NCBI GenBank assembly: GCA_942491415.1
Contig: CALOAD010000009.1
Span: 192,783 to 256,782 of the forward strand
Length of the DNA stretch: 64,000 nucleotides
Source: CALOAD01 sp942491415
Lineage (GTDB): Bacteria > Cyanobacteriota > Vampirovibrionia > Gastranaerophilales > CALOAD01
Reading direction: 5' to 3'
The position numbers and the translations under genes are program-made. Positions 35,607 to 45,804 of the stretch are shown in pieces. Position 1 is the first letter of the stretch. Every line of letters begins with the position of its first letter. The notes beneath the pieces are model-generated. The model worked only from the letters and a program-made list of their open reading frames with translations, was not told the origin of the DNA and searched no databases.

Positions 35607-35903
35607 ATGTCAGACGTAAAAATCAGACCATTAGCTGACAAATTGGTTGTAAAAGTTATTGATGAAGCAGAACAAACGGCAGGAGGAATTTTTATTCCTG
35701 ATTCTGCAAGAGAAAAGCCTCAAAAAGGCGAAGTTATCGCTGTAGGCTCAGGGGCTATGAATAAAAATGGCGAAAGAGATGAAATGGAAGTAAAAGTTGG
35801 AGATACTGTTCTTTTCGCTAAATATGGCGGCACTGACGTAAAACTTGGTGATGAAGAAGTAAAAATCCTTTCTGAAAGAGATGTTTTAGCAGTTGTTGAA
35901 TAA
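35607..35903 (+). CDS. groES: Co-chaperonin GroES
   Basis: 98 residues from the ATG at 35607, which has GGAGG at ideal spacing; the longer frame from 35556 is not used. DVKIRPLADKLVVKVIDEAEQTAGGIFIPDSAREKPQKG is characteristic, with the mobile loop TAGGIFIPD that docks on GroEL. It caps the GroEL chamber for ATP-driven folding. The gene is followed after 60 bp by groEL. Confidence 0.97.
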   Translation: MSDVKIRPLADKLVVKVIDEAEQTAGGIFIPDSAREKPQKGEVIAVGSGAMNKNGERDEMEVKVGDTVLFAKYGGTDVKLGDEEVKILSERDVLAVVE

Positions 35904-35963
35904 CAACCAAAACAAAAATAGTGTAGTAAAAGAGTAATTGTTATAAAAGGAGAAATCATAACA

Positions 35964-37610
35964 ATGGCTAAAAAGATTGTATTTAATGAAGATGCGCGTA
36001 AATCGTTACTTAAAGGTATTGATGCTGTTGCTGATGCGGTTAAAGTTACGATTGGTCCAAAAGGACGTAACGTTATTTTAGATAAAAAATTCGGCGGACC
36101 TCAAATTGTTAACGATGGTGTTACTATAGCAAAAGAAATTGAACTGGAAGATGCACTGGAAAATGCAGGAGCTCAACTGGTTAAAGAAGTTTCTTCAAAA
36201 ACAAATGATGTAGCCGGAGATGGAACAACAACCGCTTGTGTATTGGCTCAATCAATTGTAAGAGAAGGTCTTAAAAACGTTACAGCCGGTGCTAACCCAA
36301 TGGGTATTAAAAGAGGTATCGATAAAGCTGTAGCTGTTGCAGTAGAAGAAATTAAATCAATGGCAAAACCAGTTGAATCAAAAGAAGCTATTTCTCAAGT
36401 AGCTACTATTTCAGCCGGTAATGACAGTTATATTGGTGGTTTAATTGCTGATGCAATGGACAAAGTGGGCAAAGACGGTGTTATCACTGTCGAAGAGTCT
36501 AAGTCTATCGGCACAGAACTTAAAGTTGTAGAAGGTATGCAGTTTGATAAGGGATATATTTCTCCTTACTTTGTAACTGATGCCGAAAGAATGGAAGCTG
36601 TTTTAGAAGATGCTTTTGTTCTTTGCGTTAACAAAAAAATCAACCTGATTGCTGATCTTGTACCTGTTTTAGAGCAAGTGGCAAGAGAAGGCAAATCGCT
36701 TCTTTTAATTGCTGAAGATGTTGAAGGTGAAGCTTTAGCTACTTTAGTTGTAAACACAATGAGAAAAGTTTTAAGAGCTGTGGCTGTTAAAGCTCCGGGA
36801 TTTGGCGACAGAAGAAAAGCTATGCTGGAAGATATTGCCATTTTAACAGGTGGTCAAATGTTTACTGAAGAGCTTGGCTTGAAGCTTGAAAACGTAACTA
36901 CTCAAATGATGGGTAAAGCAAAAAGAGTTACCGTAACTAAAGATGCTACAACCATCGTTGTGGGTGAAGATACAACAACAGCAGTAGCTGAAAGAGTTAG
37001 AGTTATTAAAGCTCAAATAGAGCAATCTGATAGTGAATATGATAAAGAAAAACTTCAAGAAAGACTTGCTAAATTAGCAGGTGGTGTCGCAGTTATCGAA
37101 GTTGGTGCTGCTACTGAAACTGAGCTAAAAGAAAGAAAACTTAGAATTGAAGATGCTCTTAACGCTACCAGAGCTGCAATTGAAGAAGGTATTGTCCCCG
37201 GTGGTGGTGTAGCTCTTATTAAAGTATCAAAAACTTTAGAAGCTAAAATGCAAAGTTGTTCAGCTTGTTCTCAAGATGTGAGAACTGGTTTTGAGATTCT
37301 TTTAAGAGCTTTAGATGCTCCTTTAAAACAAATCGCTGAAAACGCAGGTGCTAGAGGTGATGTTATTGTTGAAAAAGTAAGAGAACTTGATGGTAACAAA
37401 GGCTACGATGCTTTAAATGGTGAATTTGTTGATATGGTTGAAGCTGGTATTGTTGACCCTGCAAAAGTTACAAGAAGTGCGTTAGAAAATGCAGCTTCAG
37501 TAGCTTCAATGCTTCTAACAACAGAAGCTGCGGTTGTTGATATTCCTAGTGACAATGCTTCTGCAATGCCTGATATGAGCGGCATGGGTGGTATGGGAGG
37601 AATGATGTAA
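35964..37610 (+). CDS. groEL: Chaperonin GroEL
   Basis: 548 residues, full length. PKGRNVILDKKFGGPQIVNDGVTIAKEIELED and NDVAGDGTTTACVLAQ (the ATP-binding GDGTT) are intact, and it ends in the GGMGGMM flexible tail. It forms the double-ring folding chamber with GroES. GGAG precedes the ATG. A strong terminator follows. No HrcA/CIRCE control site is seen upstream of the operon, so heat-shock control differs or is absent. Confidence 0.98.
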   Translation: MAKKIVFNEDARKSLLKGIDAVADAVKVTIGPKGRNVILDKKFGGPQIVNDGVTIAKEIELEDALENAGAQLVKEVSSKTNDVAGDGTTTACVLAQSIVREGLKNVTAGANPMGIKRGIDKAVAVAVEEIKSMAKPVESKEAISQVATISAGNDSYIGGLIADAMDKVGKDGVITVEESKSIGTELKVVEGMQFDKGYISPYFVTDAERMEAVLEDAFVLCVNKKINLIADLVPVLEQVAREGKSLLLIAEDVEGEALATLVVNTMRKVLRAVAVKAPGFGDRRKAMLEDIAILTGGQMFTEELGLKLENVTTQMMGKAKRVTVTKDATTIVVGEDTTTAVAERVRVIKAQIEQSDSEYDKEKLQERLAKLAGGVAVIEVGAATETELKERKLRIEDALNATRAAIEEGIVPGGGVALIKVSKTLEAKMQSCSACSQDVRTGFEILLRALDAPLKQIAENAGARGDVIVEKVRELDGNKGYDALNGEFVDMVEAGIVDPAKVTRSALENAASVASMLLTTEAAVVDIPSDNASAMPDMSGMGGMGGMM

Positions 37611-37654
37611 GGTTTATACCTTTTATCATTGAATCCTGTTTTATTAATAAAATC

Positions 37655-37685
37655 AAAAAGAGAGCTGAATTTCAGCTCTCTTTTT
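37655..37685. terminator. Bidirectional terminator between groEL and the RND operon
   Basis: AAAAAGAGAGCTGAA and TTCAGCTCTCTTTTT form a 15-bp perfect stem with a one-base loop surplus and T/A tracts on both sides. It terminates the convergent groEL (+) and tolC (-) transcripts. Confidence 0.88.
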
Positions 37686-37703
37686 AGTGTTTGAAAAAGT
37701 TTA

Positions 37704-39044
37704 TTACAAATTTTGTCCGACTATTTTTTCGATGTTAGCCAATGATACATTATAATCGTATAATGATTGGAGGTGGTTAAATTTTGCATTTCGGTGAGTT
37801 ATTTCAGCATCTTTAAGTTCAATAGAATTACCAACACCCACTTTATAACGACCTTTTGCAAGTTCAAAATTTTCTTCAGCTTGTTTTAAGGCATCTTTTG
37901 CTACTGAAATACTTTCTTGAGCTTCTATATACCTTAAAAAAGCTTGTTTTGTTTCGAGTAAGACCGTGTTTTGAGTATTTTCAAAGTTTGCCTCTTCAAA
38001 ACCTTTGGTTGCAACAGCTTCATCAATAGCTTTTTTGGTTAAATAAGCATTTGTAGTAGGAAATTGCAAGTTTATACCGGCTGCCCATGCTTCATCATCA
38101 GTAAAATCAGTCCCTCCAATTGCAAATTGTCCTCTTGCTTTTATGTCCGGTAAAAAGACCCGTTTAGCAAGTTTTAATTGATCTTTAGCTGCTGCTAGTT
38201 TGAATCTGGAAGATTTTATTTCAGGTCTGTTTTTAAAAGCTAAATCTACTAATTCTTTACTGTTTAAATCTTTTTGATTGAACTTCAAGCTTTCACTAAG
38301 AGTATAACTTGGTGAGTTTGGCAATCCCATTTTGTTATTAAGGTTTTCTACAGCTATTTTTGCGGCATTTTCTGCTTTTATTAAGCTGAGTTTAGAACCA
38401 CTTAAATGAGATTGAGCGCTTGTAACTTCAATTTTAGATCTACTTCCTACTTCATAAAAGGCTTTAGCCTGTTGCAGAAGTTTTGAATATTGATCAACAG
38501 CTTCTTCCATAACATATTGACGATCTTGCGCTAATAAAAGATCAAAGTAAGCTTTTTTTACGCTAAACATAATATTATTGATAGTTTTTTTAAGCTCAGC
38601 TTCAGATGCTTTATATGTTGATTTTCGCATTCCCACTTGTGCAGAGGTTTTGCCAAAATCAAAAATAAGTTGATTGAGCGAAATATTTCCTAAAACATAA
38701 TTGTCGACATTGTTATCCAATGCGGTTGGAGATGAATCGGAATTTATAATGGAGTTGCTTCTGTCGTAACCTGATGATACAGAGAAAACAGGAAAATAAG
38801 CGGCTTTAGCCTGTCCTATTCTACTTTTATAAATGTCTGTATTTTTTACAGCTGCTTTAATGAGGGGGTTGTAGTTTAAAGCAAGCTTTAGGCAGTTCTC
38901 CAATGATAAAAATGCATTTTCCTCGATAGCTCCGCTTATAACTTTTGTAGGTTCTTTTTCAGGAGCTTCTTGAGGTTTTTCTTTTGCGAACACGGGGCAA
39001 GTAACAATTAACGAACATATGACTGATAATACAAGTTTTTTCAT
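37704..39044 (-). CDS. TolC family outer-membrane factor of the RND pump
   Basis: 446 residues. A signal peptide (KKLVLSVICSLIVTCPVFA) precedes two OMF repeats (SLENCLKLALNYNPLIKAAVKN; ARGQFAIGG... GVGNSIELKDAEITHRNAKF) with long coiled-coil helices. It forms the outer-membrane channel for the AcrAB-like pump encoded directly upstream. Its ATG is 1 bp beyond the acrB stop (TAAAATG), so the two are coupled. It is the third TolC homologue of the window and of normal length. Confidence 0.9.
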   Translation of the reverse strand: MKKLVLSVICSLIVTCPVFAKEKPQEAPEKEPTKVISGAIEENAFLSLENCLKLALNYNPLIKAAVKNTDIYKSRIGQAKAAYFPVFSVSSGYDRSNSIINSDSSPTALDNNVDNYVLGNISLNQLIFDFGKTSAQVGMRKSTYKASEAELKKTINNIMFSVKKAYFDLLLAQDRQYVMEEAVDQYSKLLQQAKAFYEVGSRSKIEVTSAQSHLSGSKLSLIKAENAAKIAVENLNNKMGLPNSPSYTLSESLKFNQKDLNSKELVDLAFKNRPEIKSSRFKLAAAKDQLKLAKRVFLPDIKARGQFAIGGTDFTDDEAWAAGINLQFPTTNAYLTKKAIDEAVATKGFEEANFENTQNTVLLETKQAFLRYIEAQESISVAKDALKQAEENFELAKGRYKVGVGNSIELKDAEITHRNAKFNHLQSLYDYNVSLANIEKIVGQNL

Positions 39045-39045
39045 T

Positions 39046-42000
39046 TTAATACGTTACCTCCACCTGACTTAACGGAACCTCTTTACTTTTAGGTGTCGAA
39101 ACCTTTTCTTTAAGGGATTGTATAATCACATAAAATGCCGGAATTAATATGGTACCGATGAATGCAGCTGCAATCATCCCGCCGAAAACAGTTATACCTA
39201 TGGATTTTCTGCTTTCCGACCCGGCTCCGAATGCTAATACCAAAGGCATAACACCTAAGATAAAAGAAGTTACGGTCATTATTACAGCTCTGAATCTTAA
39301 TTTTGCTGCAGTTAATGCAGATTCTACAATACTAAATCCTGCTTCACGTTGAATTTTTGCAAACTCAACAATTAAAACAGCTTGTTTTGTAGATAGTCCG
39401 ATTAACATAATAACGCCCATTTGAGAATACAGGTCAAATTGATAACCTGCTACAAATTGAGCAAACAAAGCACCCATAACAGCTACAGGCGATACAAGTA
39501 TAACTGCAAAAGGTATAGTCCAGCTTTCGTAAAGAGCTACAAGAAATAAATATACAAATAATAGTGCTAAAGCTATTATTATAGGAGCTTGATTGCCTGT
39601 AGCTACTTCTTGTCTTGTAGTTCCGGACCATTCATATTTTGTGTCAGAAGGTAGTTCTTCTTTAAGTATTTGCTTTACAGATTTGATACCTTCTCCGGTT
39701 CCTGCCCAAGGAGCAACTCTTGCGTTCATTGTTACAGACCTGAACATATTAAATCTGCTTAATGAGGCAGGTCCGACGGTGTTTTTAACGTTCACAACTG
39801 TATTTATCGGAACCATTTCGCCGCTGTTATTTCTTACAAAAAGATTATAAATATCATCAGGAGTTTCTCTAAATTGAGAATCTGCTTGTATTTGAACTTT
39901 AAATACACGACCGAGTTTATTAAAGTCATTGATATACAATGACCCGAATTGAGCACTTAAGGTGCTATAAAGTTCTTGTAGTGATATATTTTGAGCTAAA
40001 GCCTTTTCTTCGTCAACTTCAATTAATAAGTGTGGAACGTTAGCCTGGAATGTAGAGAACATACCAAATAGGTTTTTATCAGACTGAGCTTTCATCATTA
40101 ATTTTTTTGATAATGAATCCAGATATTGAGGTGGGTTATCACCCATATCTTGTACTTGCAGTTCTAAACCACCCAGATAACCAAGCCCCGGGATTGAAGG
40201 AGGAGTGAAGGTCATTGCCATAGCTTCGGGTATTGAAGATATTTTTTGGTTTAGCTGCCCTACAATTGCTTGTGAGGACAAAGAAGGGTGTTTTCTTTTT
40301 TCCCAATCATCAAAAGTAGAAATTACAAAACCCGAATTAGTTCCTCCAAAACCAATAAAAGTCGTGGTTGATTTGACTCCTTTTATACCAAGAGCTATAG
40401 CTTCTGCTTTTTTTGTTACTTCATCAGTCTTTGACAAAGAAGTTCCATCAGGCAAAAGCACCTGAGTAAAAGCTACACCTTTATCTTCTTTTGGTATAAA
40501 GCCTTTAGGGATTAAAGTATAAAGGATTCCTATCATTACTAAAATTGAAAAAATAGTAATAATGGTGGCTTTAGGTCTTTCAATAAAATATTTTGCAATA
40601 TTTAGATATTGCTCTGTTAGTTTTGTAAACCAGTAGTTGAATTTTAATAAGTATTTATTTGGTGTTATATCTTGTTTATTGCGAATAATAGTAGAACAAA
40701 GTGCCGGGGCAAGTGTTAATGCTGCCAGCGTTGATATTGAAACAGCAACAGCTATGCCGATGGCAAACTGTTTGTACAACATGCCGGTAATGCCGGGTAA
40801 AAATCCTACAGGAACAAAAACAGCTAGCAATACAAGTGTTGTAGCAATGACAGCTCCACCTATTTCTTCCATTGTTTGTTTTGTAGCTTCTTTAGGGCTT
40901 AGGCCTTCTGTTATATGTCTTTGAACATTTTCGATGACTACAATGGCATCATCAACTACTGTTCCAACTGCCAAAACCAGTCCCAGTAGTGTTAAAAGAT
41001 TTATAGACATTCCCATTACTGCCAATCCACTGAATGTACCTATCAAAGATACTGGAATTGCAAACAGTGGGACTAAAGTGGATCTTTTATCTCCTAAAAA
41101 TATGTAGGTTATGAGGGTGACGAGAAAAATTGAAATTAAAATAGATTTCGCTACTTCTCTTAAAGATTTTTTTACAAAAGTGGTCTCATCCCTGATGATT
41201 TCATATTTTATACCTTCAGGAAAACTTTTTGATATCTTTTTCAATTCGGCTTTAATATCGTTAACAACCTGGATGGTATTTGCGTCTGATACTTGTTTTA
41301 CAGAAAGAATAACGATAGGCTTACCATCTACTCTTCCGTAAGCACCGTAAGATTGCGCTCCTAATTCAACACGAGCAATATCCTTTACTTTTATGCTTGA
41401 ACCATCATTTTTTGACCTTACTATAATATTTTCAAATTCGTTTGGCTTTGTCAGTCTACCTTTGGTTCTTAATATAAATTGTAATTTTTGTTTATTTATT
41501 ATCGGTTCTTGACCAATATTTCCAACCGCAATTTGAACATTTTGGGTTCTTATTGCATTTGCAACATCAGTTGGTGTTACACCCAAGTTTGCCATTTTAT
41601 CCGGCTTTAGCCAAATTCTCATTCCATAATCTTTAGCCCCGAATACTTCAATATCACCAACACCATCAATTCTTGAGAGGGTGTCTTTTAAGTGAATCGA
41701 AGCATAATTACTTAAGAAAATATCATCATAAAGATCATGTTCCGCAAAAAGGCTTATTAAAACGGCTCCGGGACCTCCTGTTTTTTCTTTCGCTATAAGT
41801 CCAAATCTTTTAACATCCTCAGGAAGTTGGGCATTAGCTAATTGCAACCTGTTTTGAACATTAACAAGTGCTTTGTCAGGATCGGCTCCAACCTTGAAAA
41901 ATATACTTAATGAATAACCACCGTTTGAACAATCGGACTGCATATATATCATATCTTCAACGCCGTTAACTGCCGATTCAATAGGAGCGGCAACTGTGGA

Positions 42001-42177
42001 TTCGATAACTTCGGCATTGGCTCCGGGGTATGATGCTCTTACAACAATCTGAGGCGGTGTAATAGAGGGATACTCTTCAAGAGGTAGTTTTGTCATCGAT
42101 ATAATCCCTAATAACATTATTATTAAGGATATAACAACGGCAAACCTTGGTCTTTTGATAAATATATTACTGAACAT
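39046..42177 (-). CDS. RND multidrug efflux transporter, HAE1 (AcrB-like)
   Basis: 1043 residues, the expected RND length. The N-terminal FIKRPRFAVVISLIIMLLGIISMTKLPLEEYPSITPP, the charged helix-4 motif GTVVDDAIVVIENVQRH and helix-10 lysine region, and the VGLSTKQAVLIVEFAK stretch are diagnostic of hydrophobe/amphiphile RND pumps. It uses proton influx to expel drugs from the periplasm through TolC. GGAGG sits before its ATG inside the end of acrA (11 bp overlap). The gene order is tetR-acrA-acrB-tolC. Confidence 0.95.
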   Translation of the reverse strand: MFSNIFIKRPRFAVVISLIIMLLGIISMTKLPLEEYPSITPPQIVVRASYPGANAEVIESTVAAPIESAVNGVEDMIYMQSDCSNGGYSLSIFFKVGADPDKALVNVQNRLQLANAQLPEDVKRFGLIAKEKTGGPGAVLISLFAEHDLYDDIFLSNYASIHLKDTLSRIDGVGDIEVFGAKDYGMRIWLKPDKMANLGVTPTDVANAIRTQNVQIAVGNIGQEPIINKQKLQFILRTKGRLTKPNEFENIIVRSKNDGSSIKVKDIARVELGAQSYGAYGRVDGKPIVILSVKQVSDANTIQVVNDIKAELKKISKSFPEGIKYEIIRDETTFVKKSLREVAKSILISIFLVTLITYIFLGDKRSTLVPLFAIPVSLIGTFSGLAVMGMSINLLTLLGLVLAVGTVVDDAIVVIENVQRHITEGLSPKEATKQTMEEIGGAVIATTLVLLAVFVPVGFLPGITGMLYKQFAIGIAVAVSISTLAALTLAPALCSTIIRNKQDITPNKYLLKFNYWFTKLTEQYLNIAKYFIERPKATIITIFSILVMIGILYTLIPKGFIPKEDKGVAFTQVLLPDGTSLSKTDEVTKKAEAIALGIKGVKSTTTFIGFGGTNSGFVISTFDDWEKRKHPSLSSQAIVGQLNQKISSIPEAMAMTFTPPSIPGLGYLGGLELQVQDMGDNPPQYLDSLSKKLMMKAQSDKNLFGMFSTFQANVPHLLIEVDEEKALAQNISLQELYSTLSAQFGSLYINDFNKLGRVFKVQIQADSQFRETPDDIYNLFVRNNSGEMVPINTVVNVKNTVGPASLSRFNMFRSVTMNARVAPWAGTGEGIKSVKQILKEELPSDTKYEWSGTTRQEVATGNQAPIIIALALLFVYLFLVALYESWTIPFAVILVSPVAVMGALFAQFVAGYQFDLYSQMGVIMLIGLSTKQAVLIVEFAKIQREAGFSIVESALTAAKLRFRAVIMTVTSFILGVMPLVLAFGAGSESRKSIGITVFGGMIAAAFIGTILIPAFYVIIQSLKEKVSTPKSKEVPLSQVEVTY

Positions 42178-43330
42178 CAGGCTTGCCTCCTGATTTGTTA
42201 ATGTGCTTGATATTTTCAGAACTTTCAGCGGTATCTTTTATTTTTACTTTCATTTGTGGATGAATTTTTTGTACACCCTTTAATACAACTTTTTCATCCC
42301 CTGAAAGTCCTTGTTGGACGATCCAATTACCATTTTGCTGACCGCAAGTTTTAATAGGTCTTATATTAGCTGTATTATCTTCTGAAAGTATATATAAAAA
42401 ACGACCTGCTGCATTTTCCAACACAGCTTCTTGTGGGATAGTTATTTTTTCGGAAGCGTTATTAGAATGAATAGCAACATTTACATATTGTCCGGGAATT
42501 AAGAGGTGATCAGGGTTTTTGACTTCCGCACGTGCTTTTATAGTGCCTGTTGTTTCATTGATATTATTGTCATAAAACGTTTGAAGACCTTTATGCTCAT
42601 ATAGACTACCATCGGGAAGTATTATATCTACTTTTTTATAACTTGAGTCTTTTCCTGATTTTTTAAGTTTTATATAATCTTCTGATCTTAAGTCATAATA
42701 GACGTAAACAGGGTCTAAACTGACTAGGGTTGCTAAAGGACCGCTTGATCTGTCAACAAAATTTCCATTATGAACAAGGGCTCTACCTATTCGACCGTCA
42801 ACTTCTGCTGTTATCCTTGTATAGCTTAAGTCTAGTTTAGCTTTGGCTAGATTTGCTTTTTGAACTCCTAAGGAAGCTTTTAATTGATCTCTGTTAGCTA
42901 AAGCTCTATCATATTCAGATTTACTAATGAAATCTTTTGCGACAAGCTCTTTTGATCTTTCAAGGTTTTTTTCTGCCTCTGATAATGCTGCTTTTGTATT
43001 TTCAAGACTTGCTGTTGTCTGATTAACTTTTATCAGATAAGCATCACGATCGATTTCAAAAAGCAGTTGTCCTTTTTTAACGTAATCTCCCGATTTGAAA
43101 AATCTTTTTTTCAAAAAACCACTTACGGTTGCAATCATATTTATTTTATTAGGTGATGAAACCCGTCCCACGGTTTCGATTTTATTGTAAATTTCTACTT
43201 TTTTAGGAGTTGTTATTTCAACAATCGGTGTTGGCATTGCATGTCCACCACCCATTTGTGTGAACATAAATAATCTATAGCCTATGGCTAAAAATACAAC
43301 AGCTATAATGATAATTACTACTTTTTTCAT
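42167..43330 (-). CDS. RND efflux adaptor (AcrA-like)
   Basis: 387 residues. An N-terminal membrane anchor (VVIIIIAVVFLAIGYRLF) replaces the lipobox. The lipoyl half-motifs flank a coiled-coil hairpin: GFLKKRFFKSGDYVKKGQLLFEID then RSKELVAKDFISKSEYDRA and YTRITAEVDGRIGRALVHNGNFV. It links the RND pump to TolC in the periplasm. The start codon follows the tetR stop directly, with GGAG inside that gene's end. Confidence 0.93.
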   Translation of the reverse strand: MKKVVIIIIAVVFLAIGYRLFMFTQMGGGHAMPTPIVEITTPKKVEIYNKIETVGRVSSPNKINMIATVSGFLKKRFFKSGDYVKKGQLLFEIDRDAYLIKVNQTTASLENTKAALSEAEKNLERSKELVAKDFISKSEYDRALANRDQLKASLGVQKANLAKAKLDLSYTRITAEVDGRIGRALVHNGNFVDRSSGPLATLVSLDPVYVYYDLRSEDYIKLKKSGKDSSYKKVDIILPDGSLYEHKGLQTFYDNNINETTGTIKARAEVKNPDHLLIPGQYVNVAIHSNNASEKITIPQEAVLENAAGRFLYILSEDNTANIRPIKTCGQQNGNWIVQQGLSGDEKVVLKGVQKIHPQMKVKIKDTAESSENIKHINKSGGKPDVQ

Positions 43331-44014
43331 TTATTCTCCGCCTTTATTTGTCATTACTTTTATTTGATTTAAAACAAGATTTACCATTGAGTCTAAAAGC
43401 TCGTTAAATCTCTCTGACTTTAAGTTTTTTATATCAAGGTTTTGTATCTCACTTAGAGGAATTCTTTCTTTTTTATAATCCCCTAATAGCCAGTTCCTGA
43501 GAAGGGTATCTTGATTTAATGTTATCAATTGAGAGAAAATGGTAAATAAAATATACTTTATTTTAAAAGAAAAAACCTCTTCGCCCGTTAAACTTGTCAT
43601 TATATCTTTCAGTATATCTAAATAAGGCGAATAGATTTGATCGTATAATTCATCCATAAGAGAATTAATTTTTACTTGATCAATAGCCATTATTTTATAA
43701 AAATAACCTCTTTTATCTTCGCTTAAAATAGAGTATAACTCTATTTTAAAGAGCTCTTTGAGTTTTTCTTCTATACTTAGATGCTGTATTTTTTTGATAG
43801 TAGCAGGAAGTTCTGTATATTGATAAGCAAGCAGAAAAGCTTCTTTATAGAGATTATCCTTACTTCCAAAATGATAGTTTATTGAAAGCTGGTAAGTATT
43901 AGCTTTTTCGCAAATATTTCTTACGGTCGTTCCTTCGAAACCTTTTTCTGAAAATAGTTTACAGGCTATTTCCAAAATAAGTTCTTTTGAGTTATTATTG
44001 TTCTTGATTCTCAC
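43331..44014 (-). CDS. TetR family regulator of the RND operon
   Basis: 227 residues. The DNA-binding domain reads ILEIACKLFSEKGFEGTTVRNICEKANTYQLSINYHFGSKDNLYKEAF; the ligand domain is alpha-helical. The start is a GTG at 44014 with AGAGG upstream. It is the first gene of the tetR-acrA-acrB-tolC operon and probably represses it, as AcrR does. A palindrome 21 bp upstream is a good operator candidate. Confidence 0.93.
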   Translation of the reverse strand: MRIKNNNNSKELILEIACKLFSEKGFEGTTVRNICEKANTYQLSINYHFGSKDNLYKEAFLLAYQYTELPATIKKIQHLSIEEKLKELFKIELYSILSEDKRGYFYKIMAIDQVKINSLMDELYDQIYSPYLDILKDIMTSLTGEEVFSFKIKYILFTIFSQLITLNQDTLLRNWLLGDYKKERIPLSEIQNLDIKNLKSERFNELLDSMVNLVLNQIKVMTNKGGE

Positions 44015-44035
44015 AAAAGACCTCTTAAATGGCGT

Positions 44036-44051
44036 TAATACACTTGTATTA
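44036..44051. promoter_or_regulatory. Palindromic TetR operator candidate
   Basis: TAATACACTTGTATTA has 7-bp perfect arms around CT. It lies just upstream of the tetR start and would allow autoregulation of the RND operon. The rest of the gap up to 44256 holds only a small hairpin (GACCTT-TGT-AAGGTC) and no recognised riboswitch. Confidence 0.65.
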
Positions 44052-44256
44052 TATCAACGTATTATAGTAAAAGAAAAATTATTTTACAAATGTTTCTAGG
44101 AGTTTTAAAAAGATTTATTAAGACCTTTGTAAGGTCCGTTAAGATAGTGGAAAGTCGAATCAACTAGCCTAGATGGGTAATTGATGAAGCTAAAAAGTTA
44201 TCCTATTTTATTGTTGTTTGGACTTAATTTAAAAATTAAATAAAAATGTTTTAATT

Positions 44257-45651
44257 ATGAAAAAAGTTAGTTATTTATTTATATTAATTATAGCTGTTGC
44301 TATTGTTTCTCAGCCTGTTTTTTCAAATGCTTCAAATCCAAATAAAGATTTTCAATCAGGATTGGCACATTATAAGCAAAATCAATATAATCAAGCTATT
44401 GAACGATTTGAGAAGGTTTTGAAAGCGAATCCCGATCATAAAGCTGCAAAAAATAATTTATTGGTGTGTCTATTAGAATTGGCAAATAAATATAATATCG
44501 AGAAGCAATTTAATAGAGCACTGATTTGTTATGAGCAAATATTAAAGCTAGATCCTGATAGGGTTGATGTTCTTTATAATCAAGGAGTTCTTTTAAAAGA
44601 AAAAAAAGAGTTTCAAAAGGCTTTAAAAAGCTTTGAAAAAGTATTGGAGATTAATCCCGGTTTTGAAAAAGCAAGGCAAAATATTGCTATTATATATAAT
44701 AATAAAGGGATTGACAGTTTAGATTCAAATTATCAGCTTGCAGGAGAGTATTTTCAAAAATCAATTGAGAATAATTCGAAAAATGCTAATAGTTACTCTA
44801 GTCTTGGGGATAGTTATTATAAACAGGGTAGGTATGATCTTGCCATTGAAAATTATAATAAAGCCCTTGAATTATCTCCCGATAGTTTAAAAACACTGCA
44901 TAATAAGGAAATAGCTTTAAAACAGCTCGAAGAAATTGACACGATAAAAAAAATAGATTCATTAGCGCCTATAAAAAAAGCTCCTGAAAAAATTAGGAGA
45001 TTAATAATAGTTGAAAAAAATCATGATCGAAATTTTTTGAACAAGGTTTATTGGTGTTTTGATCTTTTATGGGAGGACATAGAAGGTAAAAAACTTCTTG
45101 AAATTCTTGCAAAAAATAATATCACTATTAAAATAGCTAATGATATTGGTACAAATACTAAAATAGTTCAGCATGAAAGTAATTTTAATATATTTAAAAG
45201 TAAAAAGAAAATTGAAACAAAGAAAATAACGGTAAATATTGAAGAAAAGCACATTAATGCTATATTAAATAGCTCATTGACTTCTTATGAAAGAATATAT
45301 TCAATTCACACGATAATCCATGAGTGTTGTCATGCGGCAAAAGGAACTATAAATTCAGATAATTCACTTCTGGAAGAAATTACGGCTTCTATGATTGGTT
45401 ATAATGTAGCGTCAAGAATTATAAACAAACGAGAATTGACTGTTGATGAGGTTGTTAATTATAGCAAAATTTGTTTAAAAAACCTTTTAAAAGACAGTCA
45501 TAGGAATTTGCCTGTTCAAAATGATTTTATATCAATAATTCGCTATTTAGGAATCAATCCTCCTCATCATTATTTGTATGAAGATGTAAAGTACGTTTAC
45601 TCTCAAATTATTAATGATTCTGATACGCTTAGAACAATGAGTTTAGAATAA
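44257..45651 (+). CDS. Secreted TPR protein fused to a HExxH zincin-like domain
   Basis: 464 residues. A signal peptide (YLFILIIAVAIVSQPVFSNA) is followed by about five TPR repeats (residues 30-225, e.g. GLAHYKQNQYNQAIERFEKVL, ALICYEQILKLDPD, GDSYYKQGRYDLAIENYNKAL). A linker leads to a C-terminal domain with IIHECCHAAKG, a HExxH motif at about 355-359, and a downstream LLEEITASMIGY at about 372-382, whose glutamate could be the third zinc ligand as in gluzincins. The fusion suggests a periplasmic or outer-membrane-associated metallopeptidase with a TPR substrate-binding arm. The peptidase function is inferred from the motif. It stands alone, with terminator-free AT-rich flanks. Confidence 0.75.
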   Translation: MKKVSYLFILIIAVAIVSQPVFSNASNPNKDFQSGLAHYKQNQYNQAIERFEKVLKANPDHKAAKNNLLVCLLELANKYNIEKQFNRALICYEQILKLDPDRVDVLYNQGVLLKEKKEFQKALKSFEKVLEINPGFEKARQNIAIIYNNKGIDSLDSNYQLAGEYFQKSIENNSKNANSYSSLGDSYYKQGRYDLAIENYNKALELSPDSLKTLHNKEIALKQLEEIDTIKKIDSLAPIKKAPEKIRRLIIVEKNHDRNFLNKVYWCFDLLWEDIEGKKLLEILAKNNITIKIANDIGTNTKIVQHESNFNIFKSKKKIETKKITVNIEEKHINAILNSSLTSYERIYSIHTIIHECCHAAKGTINSDNSLLEEITASMIGYNVASRIINKRELTVDEVVNYSKICLKNLLKDSHRNLPVQNDFISIIRYLGINPPHHYLYEDVKYVYSQIINDSDTLRTMSLE

Positions 45652-45804
45652 AATTCAACAAGTTTAATAAAAAGATTGCTGTCTAATTTTGATAAAATTA
45701 AAGATTAAATTTTAGTTGTTATTTCAAGGTTATAGCTGGAAAAATCTTATGTTTATTACTATAATTAACCTTGTCGGGTATTTTTATAGTAAAGGATAGT
45801 TAAA

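Noticed and set aside
44052..44256. Possible riboswitch upstream of the TPR-zincin gene
   Set aside because: Only one small hairpin; no match by eye to known riboswitch consensus sequences.
45652..45804. Imperfect stem (CAAGGTTATAG against CTATAATTAACCTTG) before the HD-GYP gene
   Set aside because: Long loop and mismatches; not enough to call a regulatory RNA.
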